From contig JAGOQJ010000001.1 of assembly GCA_017991595.1 (NCBI GenBank), positions 730,410 to 794,409 on the forward strand: a stretch of 64,000 nt of DNA, written 5' to 3'. Below, piece after piece: positions 53,280 to 61,033 of this stretch (its first letter is position 1; each line of letters opens with the position of its first letter). Below the pieces are notes generated by a model. That model was not told where the DNA came from, searched no databases, and saw nothing but the letters and a program-made list of their open reading frames with translations. This stretch comes from Candidatus Didemnitutus sp. (GTDB lineage: Bacteria; Verrucomicrobiota; Verrucomicrobiia; Opitutales; Opitutaceae). The position numbers were made by a program, and so were the translations under genes.

Positions 53280-54439
53280 AGGCCGAGGTCGATGCCGGCG
53301 AATTCCGCCGCGGTTTCGCCGAAAGCGCTGCCGGTTTCGCGTCCGAGCCGCTCGATTCGCTCGATCGGGCCGGCGGGGAGGAAATGCAGCCGGCTGAGCG
53401 CGAAGCGCGCGGAGCGCACCTGCGCCCAGGGATAGAGCAGGCCGGCCGTGCCAATGATTGCGGCGAGGTTGGTCATCTGCAGCCGCACCCAGGCGCCGAC
53501 GGGCAGATCGGCGCGGAAACGATGGGCGTCCAGCTGCGTGTGATTCCAGACGTAGTTGAAGAGCCGCGCGTAGATGTAGTGCTTCGCGAGGTAGAGCATG
53601 CCGCCATAAACGGCGAAGAAGGGCAGCAGATCGGTGAACGTGGCGACCTTGGCGCCGCGGGCCGCCATCGACAGCGACATGAATGTTCCGCCTGCCATCA
53701 CGGCGCCGAGGACGAGCGAGCCGCCGACAAGGTAGGCGGTGTAGAACGGCCCGGCGCGGCCTTGGAAATTGAAATACGAATTGCCGAGCCGGTGGCTGCT
53801 GATGACGAAGTGCCGGCGGTTGCGGATCCACGCCGGGTAGAAAATGCCAAGCGTCAGGATCACGAAGAGGAACTGCCCGAGATAAGTCATGGCCGTCCAA
53901 CCGTAGGTCTGCCGGCAGTAGAAGCGCATGCCGCGGTAACTCGTGTTGTGGGCGTTGAAGGCGAGCGAGCGCGCCACAACCCAGGGCAGCAGCACCAAGC
54001 CGAGGCCGATCGCGCCGAAGCGCACCATCGGATAGACTTCGCCGAAGATCGCATAGGCGAGGAAGAGCACCACGACGAGCAGGTTGCCCGCGAGGATACC
54101 CCGCGGGTCGGCGCGGTAGTCGAAGCGATGGCCCATCAGCTCGGTGTTGCCGCGGAGGTAGCGGCGTTTGCGGACCTTGGCCCAGGCGGCGAAGATGCCG
54201 AGCGTGAGGAGCGTCAGCAGCGTGTTGACGATCCAGATGCGGAAATATTCCCACGTGTCGCCATGGAAGAGGAAGGGCTGCGGCTCGGGGAGTTTGGGCG
54301 ACTCCGGGACGATGGGCGGTGGCTCGGCCGCAAGCGGTGGCGGCGGAGCTGGCTCGGGGGCGTCAGTGGCGGGCGGGGCGACGGGCAGTGCGCTCTCGGT
54401 GGGCTCGGGGACGGGAGAGGAGGCTTCGGATTCGGGCAT
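53276..54439 (-). CDS. DUF898/YjgN-family membrane protein
   Basis: A 387-residue inner-membrane protein. Residues 1-55 are a Pro/Ala/Glu-rich cytosolic leader. The membrane part has about eight helices in repeated units with the family hallmarks FRIWIVNTLLTLLTLGIFAAW (part), AKVRKRRYLRGNTELMG, TLGIFYPAWIRNRRHFV and LYPWAQVRSARF. It is the usual partner of the M48 peptidase downstream, with which it overlaps by 4 bp. The function is unknown; an envelope stress or protein quality role is inferred from the M48 partner. The start ATG gives MPESEASSPV. Confidence 0.9.
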   Translation of the reverse strand: MPESEASSPVPEPTESALPVAPPATDAPEPAPPPPLAAEPPPIVPESPKLPEPQPFLFHGDTWEYFRIWIVNTLLTLLTLGIFAAWAKVRKRRYLRGNTELMGHRFDYRADPRGILAGNLLVVVLFLAYAIFGEVYPMVRFGAIGLGLVLLPWVVARSLAFNAHNTSYRGMRFYCRQTYGWTAMTYLGQFLFVILTLGIFYPAWIRNRRHFVISSHRLGNSYFNFQGRAGPFYTAYLVGGSLVLGAVMAGGTFMSLSMAARGAKVATFTDLLPFFAVYGGMLYLAKHYIYARLFNYVWNHTQLDAHRFRADLPVGAWVRLQMTNLAAIIGTAGLLYPWAQVRSARFALSRLHFLPAGPIERIERLGRETGSAFGETAAEFAGIDLGL

Positions 54440-54505
54440 GCGGCAGCGACGAAAAATGAGTGGCCCGCAGCGCAGAGTTTTCTCCGCCCGACGGATGCGG
54501 GCAAA

Positions 54506-55339
54506 CTATTTCAATCCCGCCTGCAATTCTTCCGGCGCGCGGCCTTGCGCGCGCAGCGTGCGCAGCGAGAGGGCGTCGTGACGCTTCGCGAGGCGCGCGC
54601 CGTGTTCGTCGGTCACGAGCGGACAATGATAAAACGCCGGCGCGTCGTAGCCGAGGGCGCGGAAGAGCAGAAGCTGCCGGAAGGTGGATTTGATGAGATC
54701 GGCGCCGCGCACGATTTCGGTGATGCCGAGCGCAGCGTCGTCCACGACGCTGGCGAGTTGGTAGCTGGGCAGGTCGTCCTTCCGCCAGACGAGGAAGTCG
54801 CCGAAATCGCGGCCCGCCACGGCGCGTTGGTCGCCGCAATGTCCGTCGGTGAACGCGAGCGTCTCGCCGTCGGGCACGCGGAAGCGCCAGTTGATCCGGA
54901 CGGGATCGGTGAGCGGCGGCAGGGGCGCGTCGGCGGGCGGACGGAACTCGGGCGGGTAAAGCGGCTCGTCGTTTTCGTCGGCGTCGTGCGGCGCGCTCGC
55001 GGCGGCGAGCACATCCTTGCGCGAGCGGTGGCAGGGGTAGATCAGTCCCGCGGCGTGGAGCTGGGCGAGGGCCGCGCGGTAGAGTGGCAGGCGCTCGCTC
55101 TGGGTGATGACCGGCTCGCGCCATGTGAAGCCGAACCAGCGCAGGTCCTCCCGCATCGCGGCGACGAACTCCGGGCGGCAGCGCGCGCGGTCGAGATCGT
55201 CGTTGCGCAGGAAAAGTTCTCCCTGCGCGGCCCGGGCCCGTTGCTGCGCGACCCAGAACGTGCGCGCGTGCCCGAGGTGCAAATAGCCCGTGGGCGAAGG
55301 CGCGAGACGGCCACGATATTGGGAAGGCGAGTTAAACAC
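54506..55339 (-). CDS. gluQ: Glutamyl-Q tRNA(Asp) synthetase
   Basis: A truncated GluRS paralogue that attaches glutamate to queuosine in tRNA(Asp). It has the class I HIGH motif as HLGHART, GRLAPSPTGYL before it, and the second signature region in ARLAKRHDALSLR. At about 277 residues it lacks the anticodon-binding domain, as expected. The zinc-site cysteines of E. coli GluQ are mostly absent (only CHRSRKD remains), a known variation. No ATG fits; the GTG giving VFNSPSQYRGRLAPSPTG is the best start and falls inside the left arm of a CACGAA-type repeat, so the 5' end is uncertain. Confidence 0.88.
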   Translation of the reverse strand: MFNSPSQYRGRLAPSPTGYLHLGHARTFWVAQQRARAAQGELFLRNDDLDRARCRPEFVAAMREDLRWFGFTWREPVITQSERLPLYRAALAQLHAAGLIYPCHRSRKDVLAAASAPHDADENDEPLYPPEFRPPADAPLPPLTDPVRINWRFRVPDGETLAFTDGHCGDQRAVAGRDFGDFLVWRKDDLPSYQLASVVDDAALGITEIVRGADLIKSTFRQLLLFRALGYDAPAFYHCPLVTDEHGARLAKRHDALSLRTLRAQGRAPEELQAGLK

Positions 55340-55432
55340 GAATGCACACGAATAGACAGGAACGGGACGCGAACCACAGAAAATTGTCCGCCAAGCGGGC
55401 ATTGAATTCGGGTGCTTTCGTGTTCATTCGTG
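55337..55432. repeat. CACGAA-type inverted element, second copy
   Basis: CACGAATGCACACGAAT on the left and TTTCGTGTTCATTCGTG on the right are reverse complements at 15 of 17 positions, separated by 62 bases that include a GTCCGCCAAGCGGGC hairpin. It belongs to the same family as the element between leuC and leuD. It fills the divergent gap between gluQ and the LOG-family gene and overlaps the likely gluQ start. Confidence 0.7.
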
Positions 55433-55440
55433 ATCTCTCC

Positions 55441-56019
55441 ATGAAATCCCTCTGCGTTTACTGTGCCTCGAGCGACCGGCTCGATCCGAAGTATGCGGCG
55501 GTGGCCGAAGCGGTCGGTCGTGCGATCGCCGCCCAAGGCTGGGCGCTTGTCTATGGCGGCGGCAAGACCGGCCTGATGGGCGCGGTCGCGCGCGGCACGA
55601 AGGCCGCCGGCGGCAGGGTCATCGGCGTCATCCCGGAATTCATGAAGGCGCGCGAACTTGAGTTCACCGAGGCCGACGAACTTGTCTCCGTCATCACCAT
55701 GCGGGAGCGCAAGACGCTCATGGAGACGCGGGCCGACGCGTTCCTCGCCCTGCCGGGCGGGTGGGGCACGCTGGAGGAGTTGCTGGAGATCCTCACGCTC
55801 GCTCACCTCGAGACGCTGCACAAACCGATCGTGATTTTGAACCAGGACGGCTACTACGACGATCTGCTGCGGCTGTTCGATCGCATCGTTGAGGAGCGGT
55901 TCATGCACGCCACCATCCGCGGGAAATATGCCGTGGCGCGCACGGTCGAGGAGGTCTTCCCGCTGATCGAGCGCTGGCAACACCAACCGGGCGACGCCAA
56001 GTGGTATCAGACCCGATGA
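55441..56019 (+). CDS. LOG-family (TIGR00730) Rossmann-fold protein
   Basis: A 192-residue protein of the LOG/TIGR00730 family, whose studied members hydrolyse nucleoside monophosphates such as cytokinin riboside 5'-monophosphate, releasing the base. Motifs are visible: GGGKTGLMGAVARG for the nucleotide loop, RERKTLM and the diagnostic PGGWGTLEELLE. The substrate in bacteria is usually unknown; the name lysine decarboxylase is a historical misannotation. Start at the ATG giving MKSLCVYCASS. The stop overlaps the Nudix gene start. Confidence 0.93.
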   Translation: MKSLCVYCASSDRLDPKYAAVAEAVGRAIAAQGWALVYGGGKTGLMGAVARGTKAAGGRVIGVIPEFMKARELEFTEADELVSVITMRERKTLMETRADAFLALPGGWGTLEELLEILTLAHLETLHKPIVILNQDGYYDDLLRLFDRIVEERFMHATIRGKYAVARTVEEVFPLIERWQHQPGDAKWYQTR

Positions 56020-56570
56020 ATCTCGACGCGACGCTTGCCCTGTTGGCGCGGCATGCGGCCCGCGCGGAGCCCGGCGCGGAGGCCGCGATGCTGGCGGAAT
56101 ATGCACCTTTCATCGCGGCGCATCCCGATTGCCTGTGGCGCACCTGCCTCGACGGACACCTCACGGCGTCCGCGTGGATCGTCGATCCCGCGCGCCGGCT
56201 GACCTTGCTCACGCATCACCAGAAGCTCGACCGCTGGTTGCAACTCGGCGGGCACGTCGACGGCGAAGCGGATCTTCTCGCGGCCGCGTGGCGCGAGGCC
56301 CGCGAGGAGTCCGGCCTCGCGACCGTGCGCCCGGTCTCGCCCGAGATTTTCGATGTCGACCGGCACCGCATCCCCGCGCGAGGGGCGGAGCCGGAGCACT
56401 GGCATTTCGACGTGCGCTTCCTCTTCTTCGCCGATCCGGCCGAGGCGCTGGCGATCAGCGACGAGTCCAAGGATCTCGCGTGGGTGCCGCTGCCGGAGGT
56501 CGCCGCGCGCAATGCTTCCGAATCGCTCGCGCGCATGGTGCGCAAGACGGCCGGTTTCCCGGCGGCTTGA
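56016..56570 (+). CDS. Nudix hydrolase
   Basis: A 184-residue Nudix pyrophosphohydrolase. The Nudix box GX5EX7REUXEEXGU is visible as GGHVDGEADLLAAAWREAREES plus GL (REAREE carries the metal-binding glutamates), split here to stay short. N-terminal strand residues include LTLLTHHQKLDRWLQLGG, and HFDVRFLFFADP is on the far side. Substrate undetermined. The start ATG overlaps the LOG gene stop in an ATGA; a GTG five codons earlier is in frame. The tight pair suggests a coupled nucleotide-sanitation role with the LOG protein, by inference. Confidence 0.9.
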   Translation: MNLDATLALLARHAARAEPGAEAAMLAEYAPFIAAHPDCLWRTCLDGHLTASAWIVDPARRLTLLTHHQKLDRWLQLGGHVDGEADLLAAAWREAREESGLATVRPVSPEIFDVDRHRIPARGAEPEHWHFDVRFLFFADPAEALAISDESKDLAWVPLPEVAARNASESLARMVRKTAGFPAA

Positions 56571-56582
56571 GGGCTGCGCGCG

Positions 56583-56600
56583 GGCCGCGTTTGCGCGGCC
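56583..56600. other. Short GC hairpin at convergent gene ends
   Basis: GGCCGCG, loop TTTG, CGCGGCC lies between the Nudix gene and the convergent batD-batE fusion. Only TT follows on the plus strand, so it is at best a weak terminator. Confidence 0.35.
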
Positions 56601-59189
56601 TTAGCGATAAAGCGGCACGAGATCCTCGTTGCGGACCCAGCCAGTCTGGCCACCGCGGAACGTGAGGCGGCTCCAGCCGAGCGCGAAGGTCCGGTCGACG
56701 ACGGCCAGCGAGCCAGCGGAAAGCGCGGAGACTTTCTGCGTGTCGGCGTCGGTGGGCAACGAGCGGAGCGTGGAGGCGCGCCAGACCATGACGGCGTTGG
56801 CGTCTGCGAGTTGTCCGTAGGTGTGCAGGCTCAGCGTGGCCGCGCCGGCGGCGACGATCGCGACGATGACGCAGGCCAGCGCCGTGGGCTTGGCCCAGGA
56901 ACCGATGCGGCCGTAGCCGCGGACGAGCAACAGCGCGACGGCGGCGCCGAGCAGGAGCGCGCAGGCGACGAGCACGAGTTGCCATTCGCCGGGGGAGGCG
57001 GCACGGGCGATGCCGTGGCGGCCCTGGCCGCGGGAAAATTCCACCAACTCGGCCGGCGCGAGCCCGGAGCGTTGCAGGCCGAGCGCGAGGTCCCAGCGCG
57101 TGACGTCGCTGCGCGGGTGCAGCAGAAACGCGGAGGCCCAGTGCCCGGTCGCTTCGGCCCAGCGATCCTGCTGGGCGAGGGCGAGGCCGAGATTGTGGCG
57201 CGCGGCCCAGTCGTCCGGGGCGGCTTTCACTTCGGTGCGCCAGCCCTTCTCTGCCGCAGCGTGATCGCCGCGGTTGTAGGCTTGCAGCGGGGTCTCGGCG
57301 CCGCGCGTAGAGAGCGGGATCAGGCAGAACGCGAGCAGCACCAGCGCCGACGTGACCGTGCGGTGAACGGAGGCGGCCGTGGGGAAAAGGTGGGCCCGGG
57401 CGAACAGCGCCGTCACGCGCCAGCCGGGCACATTCACGGCTTGCAACGCACCCTCGGCGCGGAGGAGCCAGTCGGCCGGCAGCGCGACTTCGCGGCCGTG
57501 CTGCACACGGTCGGCTTCCTGCCACAGAGTCTGCCAAGCCGAGGCGGCGCCCGGTTGACGCCGGTTGACCGCGGCCTGAACGAGGGCGGCGCCCGGCGCG
57601 GCGTGCGGCACTTCCCAAAGTTCGGCGGTGTGCTGTTGCCAGGTGCGCAGGTGGAGCGAGGCCTCGCGCGGCGCCGTGGCGGACTTCCGCAGGGCGGCGA
57701 GCGTTTCCACCAGCGCGGCGCGCGCGGCGCGGCGACGGCGCTCCGGATCGAGCGCGCGGGAGCGGAGCGCGGCGAGCGTGAGCCACGCGAGCAGCGGCAC
57801 GGCGGTCGCGAGGCCGATGCAGGTCCACACCAGCGTGCCAATCGAGCGGGGCGTGAACCCGCTTTGGTCCGACGGCAACGGATCGCGCGGCAGGTTTTCT
57901 GGCGGCACGGGAGCGACGGCTTCGCGGGCGATGGGCAGCGGCGCGGCGGCGGCGGGGCCGCCGGGCGTGAGCGAAAATTGCACGGGGCCGGCGGGCGCGA
58001 CGGCGGGCGCGGGAGCAGCGGTGCCGGCGCCGACCTCGAGCGTGACGGGCTCGGTGGACAGCGTGCGGTAAGTGCCGCTGGCGGGATCGAAGTAGGTGAA
58101 CTTGACGGGCCCGAGCGTGTAGCGGCCGGCCTTGTTGGGCACGAGCACGACGTCCTCGCCGAGCGTGCCCTCGAAGAGCGCATTGTCCTTCATCGTGCGC
58201 TTCGACTTCGGCTGCACGACGGAGAAGTCGGCCGAGACCTCGCGCTCGGGCAGGCCGGCGATGTCGGGCCAGTTGCCGGTGCCGGCGAGTTCGAGTGTCC
58301 AGGTGACAGGCTCGCCGACGGTCGGCGTGGTGGGCACGACTTTGGACGTGAGCGTGAACGAGCCGACAGCGCCGGTGAAGCTCGCGGGCGCGGCGGGGAG
58401 AGGGCGGATGGTGAGTTCCAGCGGCTCAGTGGTGAGCATGCGTTGCTCGACCGCCGGGGTGGTGAACAGGCCGAAGCCTTGCGTGCCGACCTGGAGGTTG
58501 ACGACCTGCTGGGCGCCGTTGAGGCGCAGCGCGCCGGCGTCCTTCGCATAGGCGCGGGTCGCCTGCGTGGCGACGAGGCGGCGCTCGCCGCGCACCATGG
58601 TCTCGCCGGCTTCGGGCTTGGACCACTCCTCGGCGACGAGTGGCGCGGGTTGCCATTGCACGAGCGTGGCGGGGGAGTGAAAGTAGCGCGTGAGCACGCT
58701 CAGCGTGTAGGTGACAGGGAAGACTTCGCCGGCCCAGTAGGTTTTCTTCGGCGTGGCGAGCGTGACCGTGGAGATGTCGGCCACGGAGAGACCGCTGCTG
58801 CCGACGGTGGCTTCGCCGACGGTGAAGTTCGCGGCGGGCACGCGCACGTCGCCCTTGTCGGTCTTCACGGTGAAGGCTGGGATGGTGATGGGCGTGCGGT
58901 GCAAGGGGCGCATCGGGTAGGCGAGCCAGAAGCGGCGCGTGACGTTGAAGTTGACCATGCTGGTCTCGCTGCGCTGGGACGGACGGCCGATGGCGAGGCC
59001 GTCGACGGTGGGAAGCTGCGGCGCGCCGTCGGGCTCGCACTCCTCGAAGACGAGGGAGACTTCGCTGACTTGGTTGAAGCCCAGCTGGCCGGCACCGGGT
59101 TCCCAGCGCACGGATTGTGCGGAGAGGAGCGCGCCGGCGAGGCAGACGAGGGCGGAGGCGAAAATGACTCGGAGTCGCGACATGAGCAT
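56601..59189 (-). CDS. BatD-BatE fusion protein
   Basis: An 862-residue exported membrane protein joining two Bat functions. After the signal peptide (ASALVCLAGALLSAQS) comes a BatD (oxygen tolerance) region of about 430 residues with repeated beta domains (SLVFEECEPDGAPQLPTVDG, VPTTPTVGEPVTWTLELAGTG in part) and a membrane helix near 455. Further on are helical repeats resembling TPRs (LQAYNRGDHAAAEKGWRTE, DWAARHNLGLALAQQDRWAE) and, after another membrane helix, a bacterial SH3-like end (VWRASTLRSLPTDADTQKV, GQTGWVRNEDLVPLY). In Bacteroidetes BatE has the TPR-SH3 architecture. The start ATG overlaps the upstream stop as TAATG, so the proteins are coupled. Confidence 0.85.
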   Translation of the reverse strand: MLMSRLRVIFASALVCLAGALLSAQSVRWEPGAGQLGFNQVSEVSLVFEECEPDGAPQLPTVDGLAIGRPSQRSETSMVNFNVTRRFWLAYPMRPLHRTPITIPAFTVKTDKGDVRVPAANFTVGEATVGSSGLSVADISTVTLATPKKTYWAGEVFPVTYTLSVLTRYFHSPATLVQWQPAPLVAEEWSKPEAGETMVRGERRLVATQATRAYAKDAGALRLNGAQQVVNLQVGTQGFGLFTTPAVEQRMLTTEPLELTIRPLPAAPASFTGAVGSFTLTSKVVPTTPTVGEPVTWTLELAGTGNWPDIAGLPEREVSADFSVVQPKSKRTMKDNALFEGTLGEDVVLVPNKAGRYTLGPVKFTYFDPASGTYRTLSTEPVTLEVGAGTAAPAPAVAPAGPVQFSLTPGGPAAAAPLPIAREAVAPVPPENLPRDPLPSDQSGFTPRSIGTLVWTCIGLATAVPLLAWLTLAALRSRALDPERRRRAARAALVETLAALRKSATAPREASLHLRTWQQHTAELWEVPHAAPGAALVQAAVNRRQPGAASAWQTLWQEADRVQHGREVALPADWLLRAEGALQAVNVPGWRVTALFARAHLFPTAASVHRTVTSALVLLAFCLIPLSTRGAETPLQAYNRGDHAAAEKGWRTEVKAAPDDWAARHNLGLALAQQDRWAEATGHWASAFLLHPRSDVTRWDLALGLQRSGLAPAELVEFSRGQGRHGIARAASPGEWQLVLVACALLLGAAVALLLVRGYGRIGSWAKPTALACVIVAIVAAGAATLSLHTYGQLADANAVMVWRASTLRSLPTDADTQKVSALSAGSLAVVDRTFALGWSRLTFRGGQTGWVRNEDLVPLYR

Positions 59190-61033
59190 TACCAGTCCTT
59201 GCCTTTCTTCGATGGCTTTTGCTGCTGCCCTTGCATGAGCAACTGAAGTTTGGCGGGAGAATCCTGATTGCGGACCTGATCGAGCTTCTGCAGCGGCATG
59301 GCGAGCTCGGGGCTCGTCTCCTGCTCGGACTTGCGCTCCTTCTGGCCGCCGACCTTCTGAGTCTCGGGGCGGGGCGGCGGGGGCTCGTCCTTCTTCTCGC
59401 CGTCCTGCGGCGGCTGGTCCTGCGGCTCTTGCATGTCGCCGAAGGCGTCCTGCTTCTGATCCTGCTGCTGTTGCTGCTCGGATTTCTGGTCCTGCGAAGA
59501 TTGCTGCTGGTCCTGCTGGGATTGGTCCTGTTGCTGATCCTGCCGGTCCTGCTTCTGCTCGTCCTGCTTTTGCTGCTGGTCCTGTTGCTGCTTTTGATCT
59601 TCCTGCGGCGGCTGCTCGGGTTTTTCCCGGAGGGCTTCGAGTTCCTGGCGCAGGCGCGGCCAGTCGGCGGCCTTGGCGTCGGCCTGTTCGCCGGCGTCGA
59701 CGGCGGTGAGCGCGTCGCGGATGACGCCTTCGGGGGCGGGTTGCTGCGCGGTCTTGAGGCGCTGGCCGTAGGTGATGGTGGTCTGCGCGAGCTCGGCCAG
59801 TTGCTTGGGGCTGATCGTGTTCTGCTCGGCGAGGCGGGCGACGGTGGTGGTGAGCGGCTTCGCCAAGGTGTCGTCGGGCGCGCCCGGCGCGGGCTGCGCT
59901 TGCGCCGTGGCGGAAGGCTGAACGCTGAACGCGGAAAGCCAGAAAAGGGCGGCGAGGGCGGCCGCGGTCTTGAGGCCTTGGGCATTTCGCATTCCGCGTT
60001 CCGCGTTCCGCATTTTTCCGCCCAGCGGCAGGGCCCGCTCGCGCGGTCGCACCGGAAACTCAGCCCAGAAGCTGACGAGCAACAGGAGCAAGGCGGGCGC
60101 GAGGAACCACTGGAAGCGCTCGATCTTCCGCGCGGTGTTCTTCTCGGAGAATTCGCCGGTGCGGCCGGCCTCGACCGTGCTGCGCAACAAGGCGGGCAGG
60201 TCGATCCACGCGCTGGCGTCGCTGTAGGCGCCGCCGGTGGTCTGCGCGAGTTCCTGCAGCGTGGAGCTGTTGAGGCGCGAGAGCACGACGGCGCCGCGCT
60301 CGTCCTTGATCAGGCCGCCGCTGCCGTCGGGAATGAAGGAGCCTTGCGCCGTGCCGATGCCGAGGCCGATGACGCGGATGCCCTTGTTGCGGAGCGAAAC
60401 CGACAGGTCCTTCCAACCTTCCTCCGTGCTCTCGCCGTCGCTCAGCACGATGAGGTAGCGGTCCGCCGCGGAGGTGCCGAAGGCTTCGATGGAGGTCTCG
60501 AGCATGGCCTTGTAATTGGAGCCGCCCTCGGGGAGGTATTCGGGTTTCAGGGCCGGAAGGAACTCACGGAGAATCTCGTAATCGGCGCTGAGCGGGCTTT
60601 GGAGGAACGAGGTGCCGGCGAACAGCACCAAGCCGACGCGCTCGCCCTTCAAACGGTCGAGCAGCGAGGTGATGAGAAGCTTGGAGCGTTCGAGGCGGGA
60701 GGGCTTCACGTCCTCCGCCATCATAGAGCGCGAGAGGTCGACCGCGATGAGCACCTCGCGCGACTGGTCGAAAACCTGTTCCTCAACCACGCCCCATTGA
60801 GGGCGGGCCAACGCAATGATGCCCAGCGCGAGGCCGAACCACAGCCACACGCGTGCGCGGGTGTCGGCCGTGCTGTGACGGTTGCCGAGCGAGACGGCGA
60901 AGGCGCCGGCCCAGGCGCGGGCGACCTTGGGCAGGTGCGACGAAGCACCCGCAGCCCGGCGCGCGAGCTCCCAGGAAAACAGCAGGAGCAGCGGCGCGAG
61001 CAACCAGAGGAGATGCGGGGAATGGAAGCTCAT
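59189..61033 (-). CDS. BatB-BatC fusion protein (VWA plus Gln-rich TPR-like tail)
   Basis: A 614-residue fusion. Residues 1-335 are a BatB-like VWA protein: two N-terminal membrane helices, MIDAS DLSRS (D99, S101, S103), LVLFAGTSFLQSPLSADY, LSDGES and a final membrane helix at 308-325. The frame then runs through a heptanucleotide array (MRNAERGMRNAQ) into LKTAAALAALFWLSAFSVQP, which looks like an internal signal peptide. The rest is helical (LAELAQTTITYGQRLKT) and then a 100-residue Gln/Asp/Lys-rich stretch (EDQKQQQDQQQKQDEQ and similar) as in BatC. Overlaps batA in an ATGA. An internal start at residue 341 or 348 could still make separate BatC. Confidence 0.85.
   Translation of the reverse strand: MSFHSPHLLWLLAPLLLLFSWELARRAAGASSHLPKVARAWAGAFAVSLGNRHSTADTRARVWLWFGLALGIIALARPQWGVVEEQVFDQSREVLIAVDLSRSMMAEDVKPSRLERSKLLITSLLDRLKGERVGLVLFAGTSFLQSPLSADYEILREFLPALKPEYLPEGGSNYKAMLETSIEAFGTSAADRYLIVLSDGESTEEGWKDLSVSLRNKGIRVIGLGIGTAQGSFIPDGSGGLIKDERGAVVLSRLNSSTLQELAQTTGGAYSDASAWIDLPALLRSTVEAGRTGEFSEKNTARKIERFQWFLAPALLLLLVSFWAEFPVRPRERALPLGGKMRNAERGMRNAQGLKTAAALAALFWLSAFSVQPSATAQAQPAPGAPDDTLAKPLTTTVARLAEQNTISPKQLAELAQTTITYGQRLKTAQQPAPEGVIRDALTAVDAGEQADAKAADWPRLRQELEALREKPEQPPQEDQKQQQDQQQKQDEQKQDRQDQQQDQSQQDQQQSSQDQKSEQQQQQDQKQDAFGDMQEPQDQPPQDGEKKDEPPPPRPETQKVGGQKERKSEQETSPELAMPLQKLDQVRNQDSPAKLQLLMQGQQQKPSKKGKDW
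59910..59937 (-). repeat. Heptanucleotide array inside batB-batC, first tract
   Basis: Four 7-mers (plus-strand reading GCGGAAG, GCTGAAC, GCTGAAC, GCGGAAA) lie within the coding region just after the internal signal-peptide-like helix. The protein reading is LSAFSVQPSAT. Length 28 bp, not a multiple of three. Confidence 0.6.
59982..60013 (-). repeat. Heptanucleotide array inside batB-batC, junction tract
   Basis: On the coding strand: ATGCGGA, ACGCGGA, ACGCGGA, ATGCGAA, ATGC. It sits exactly at the boundary between the BatB part and the BatC-like signal peptide, encoding MRNAERGMRNA. It supplies two in-frame ATG codons. Confidence 0.65.

Noticed and set aside
56811..59246. An 811-codon plus-strand frame opposite batD-batE
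   Set aside because: Antisense shadow; the minus-strand frame has signal peptide, helices and SH3-like domain and is embedded in an operon.
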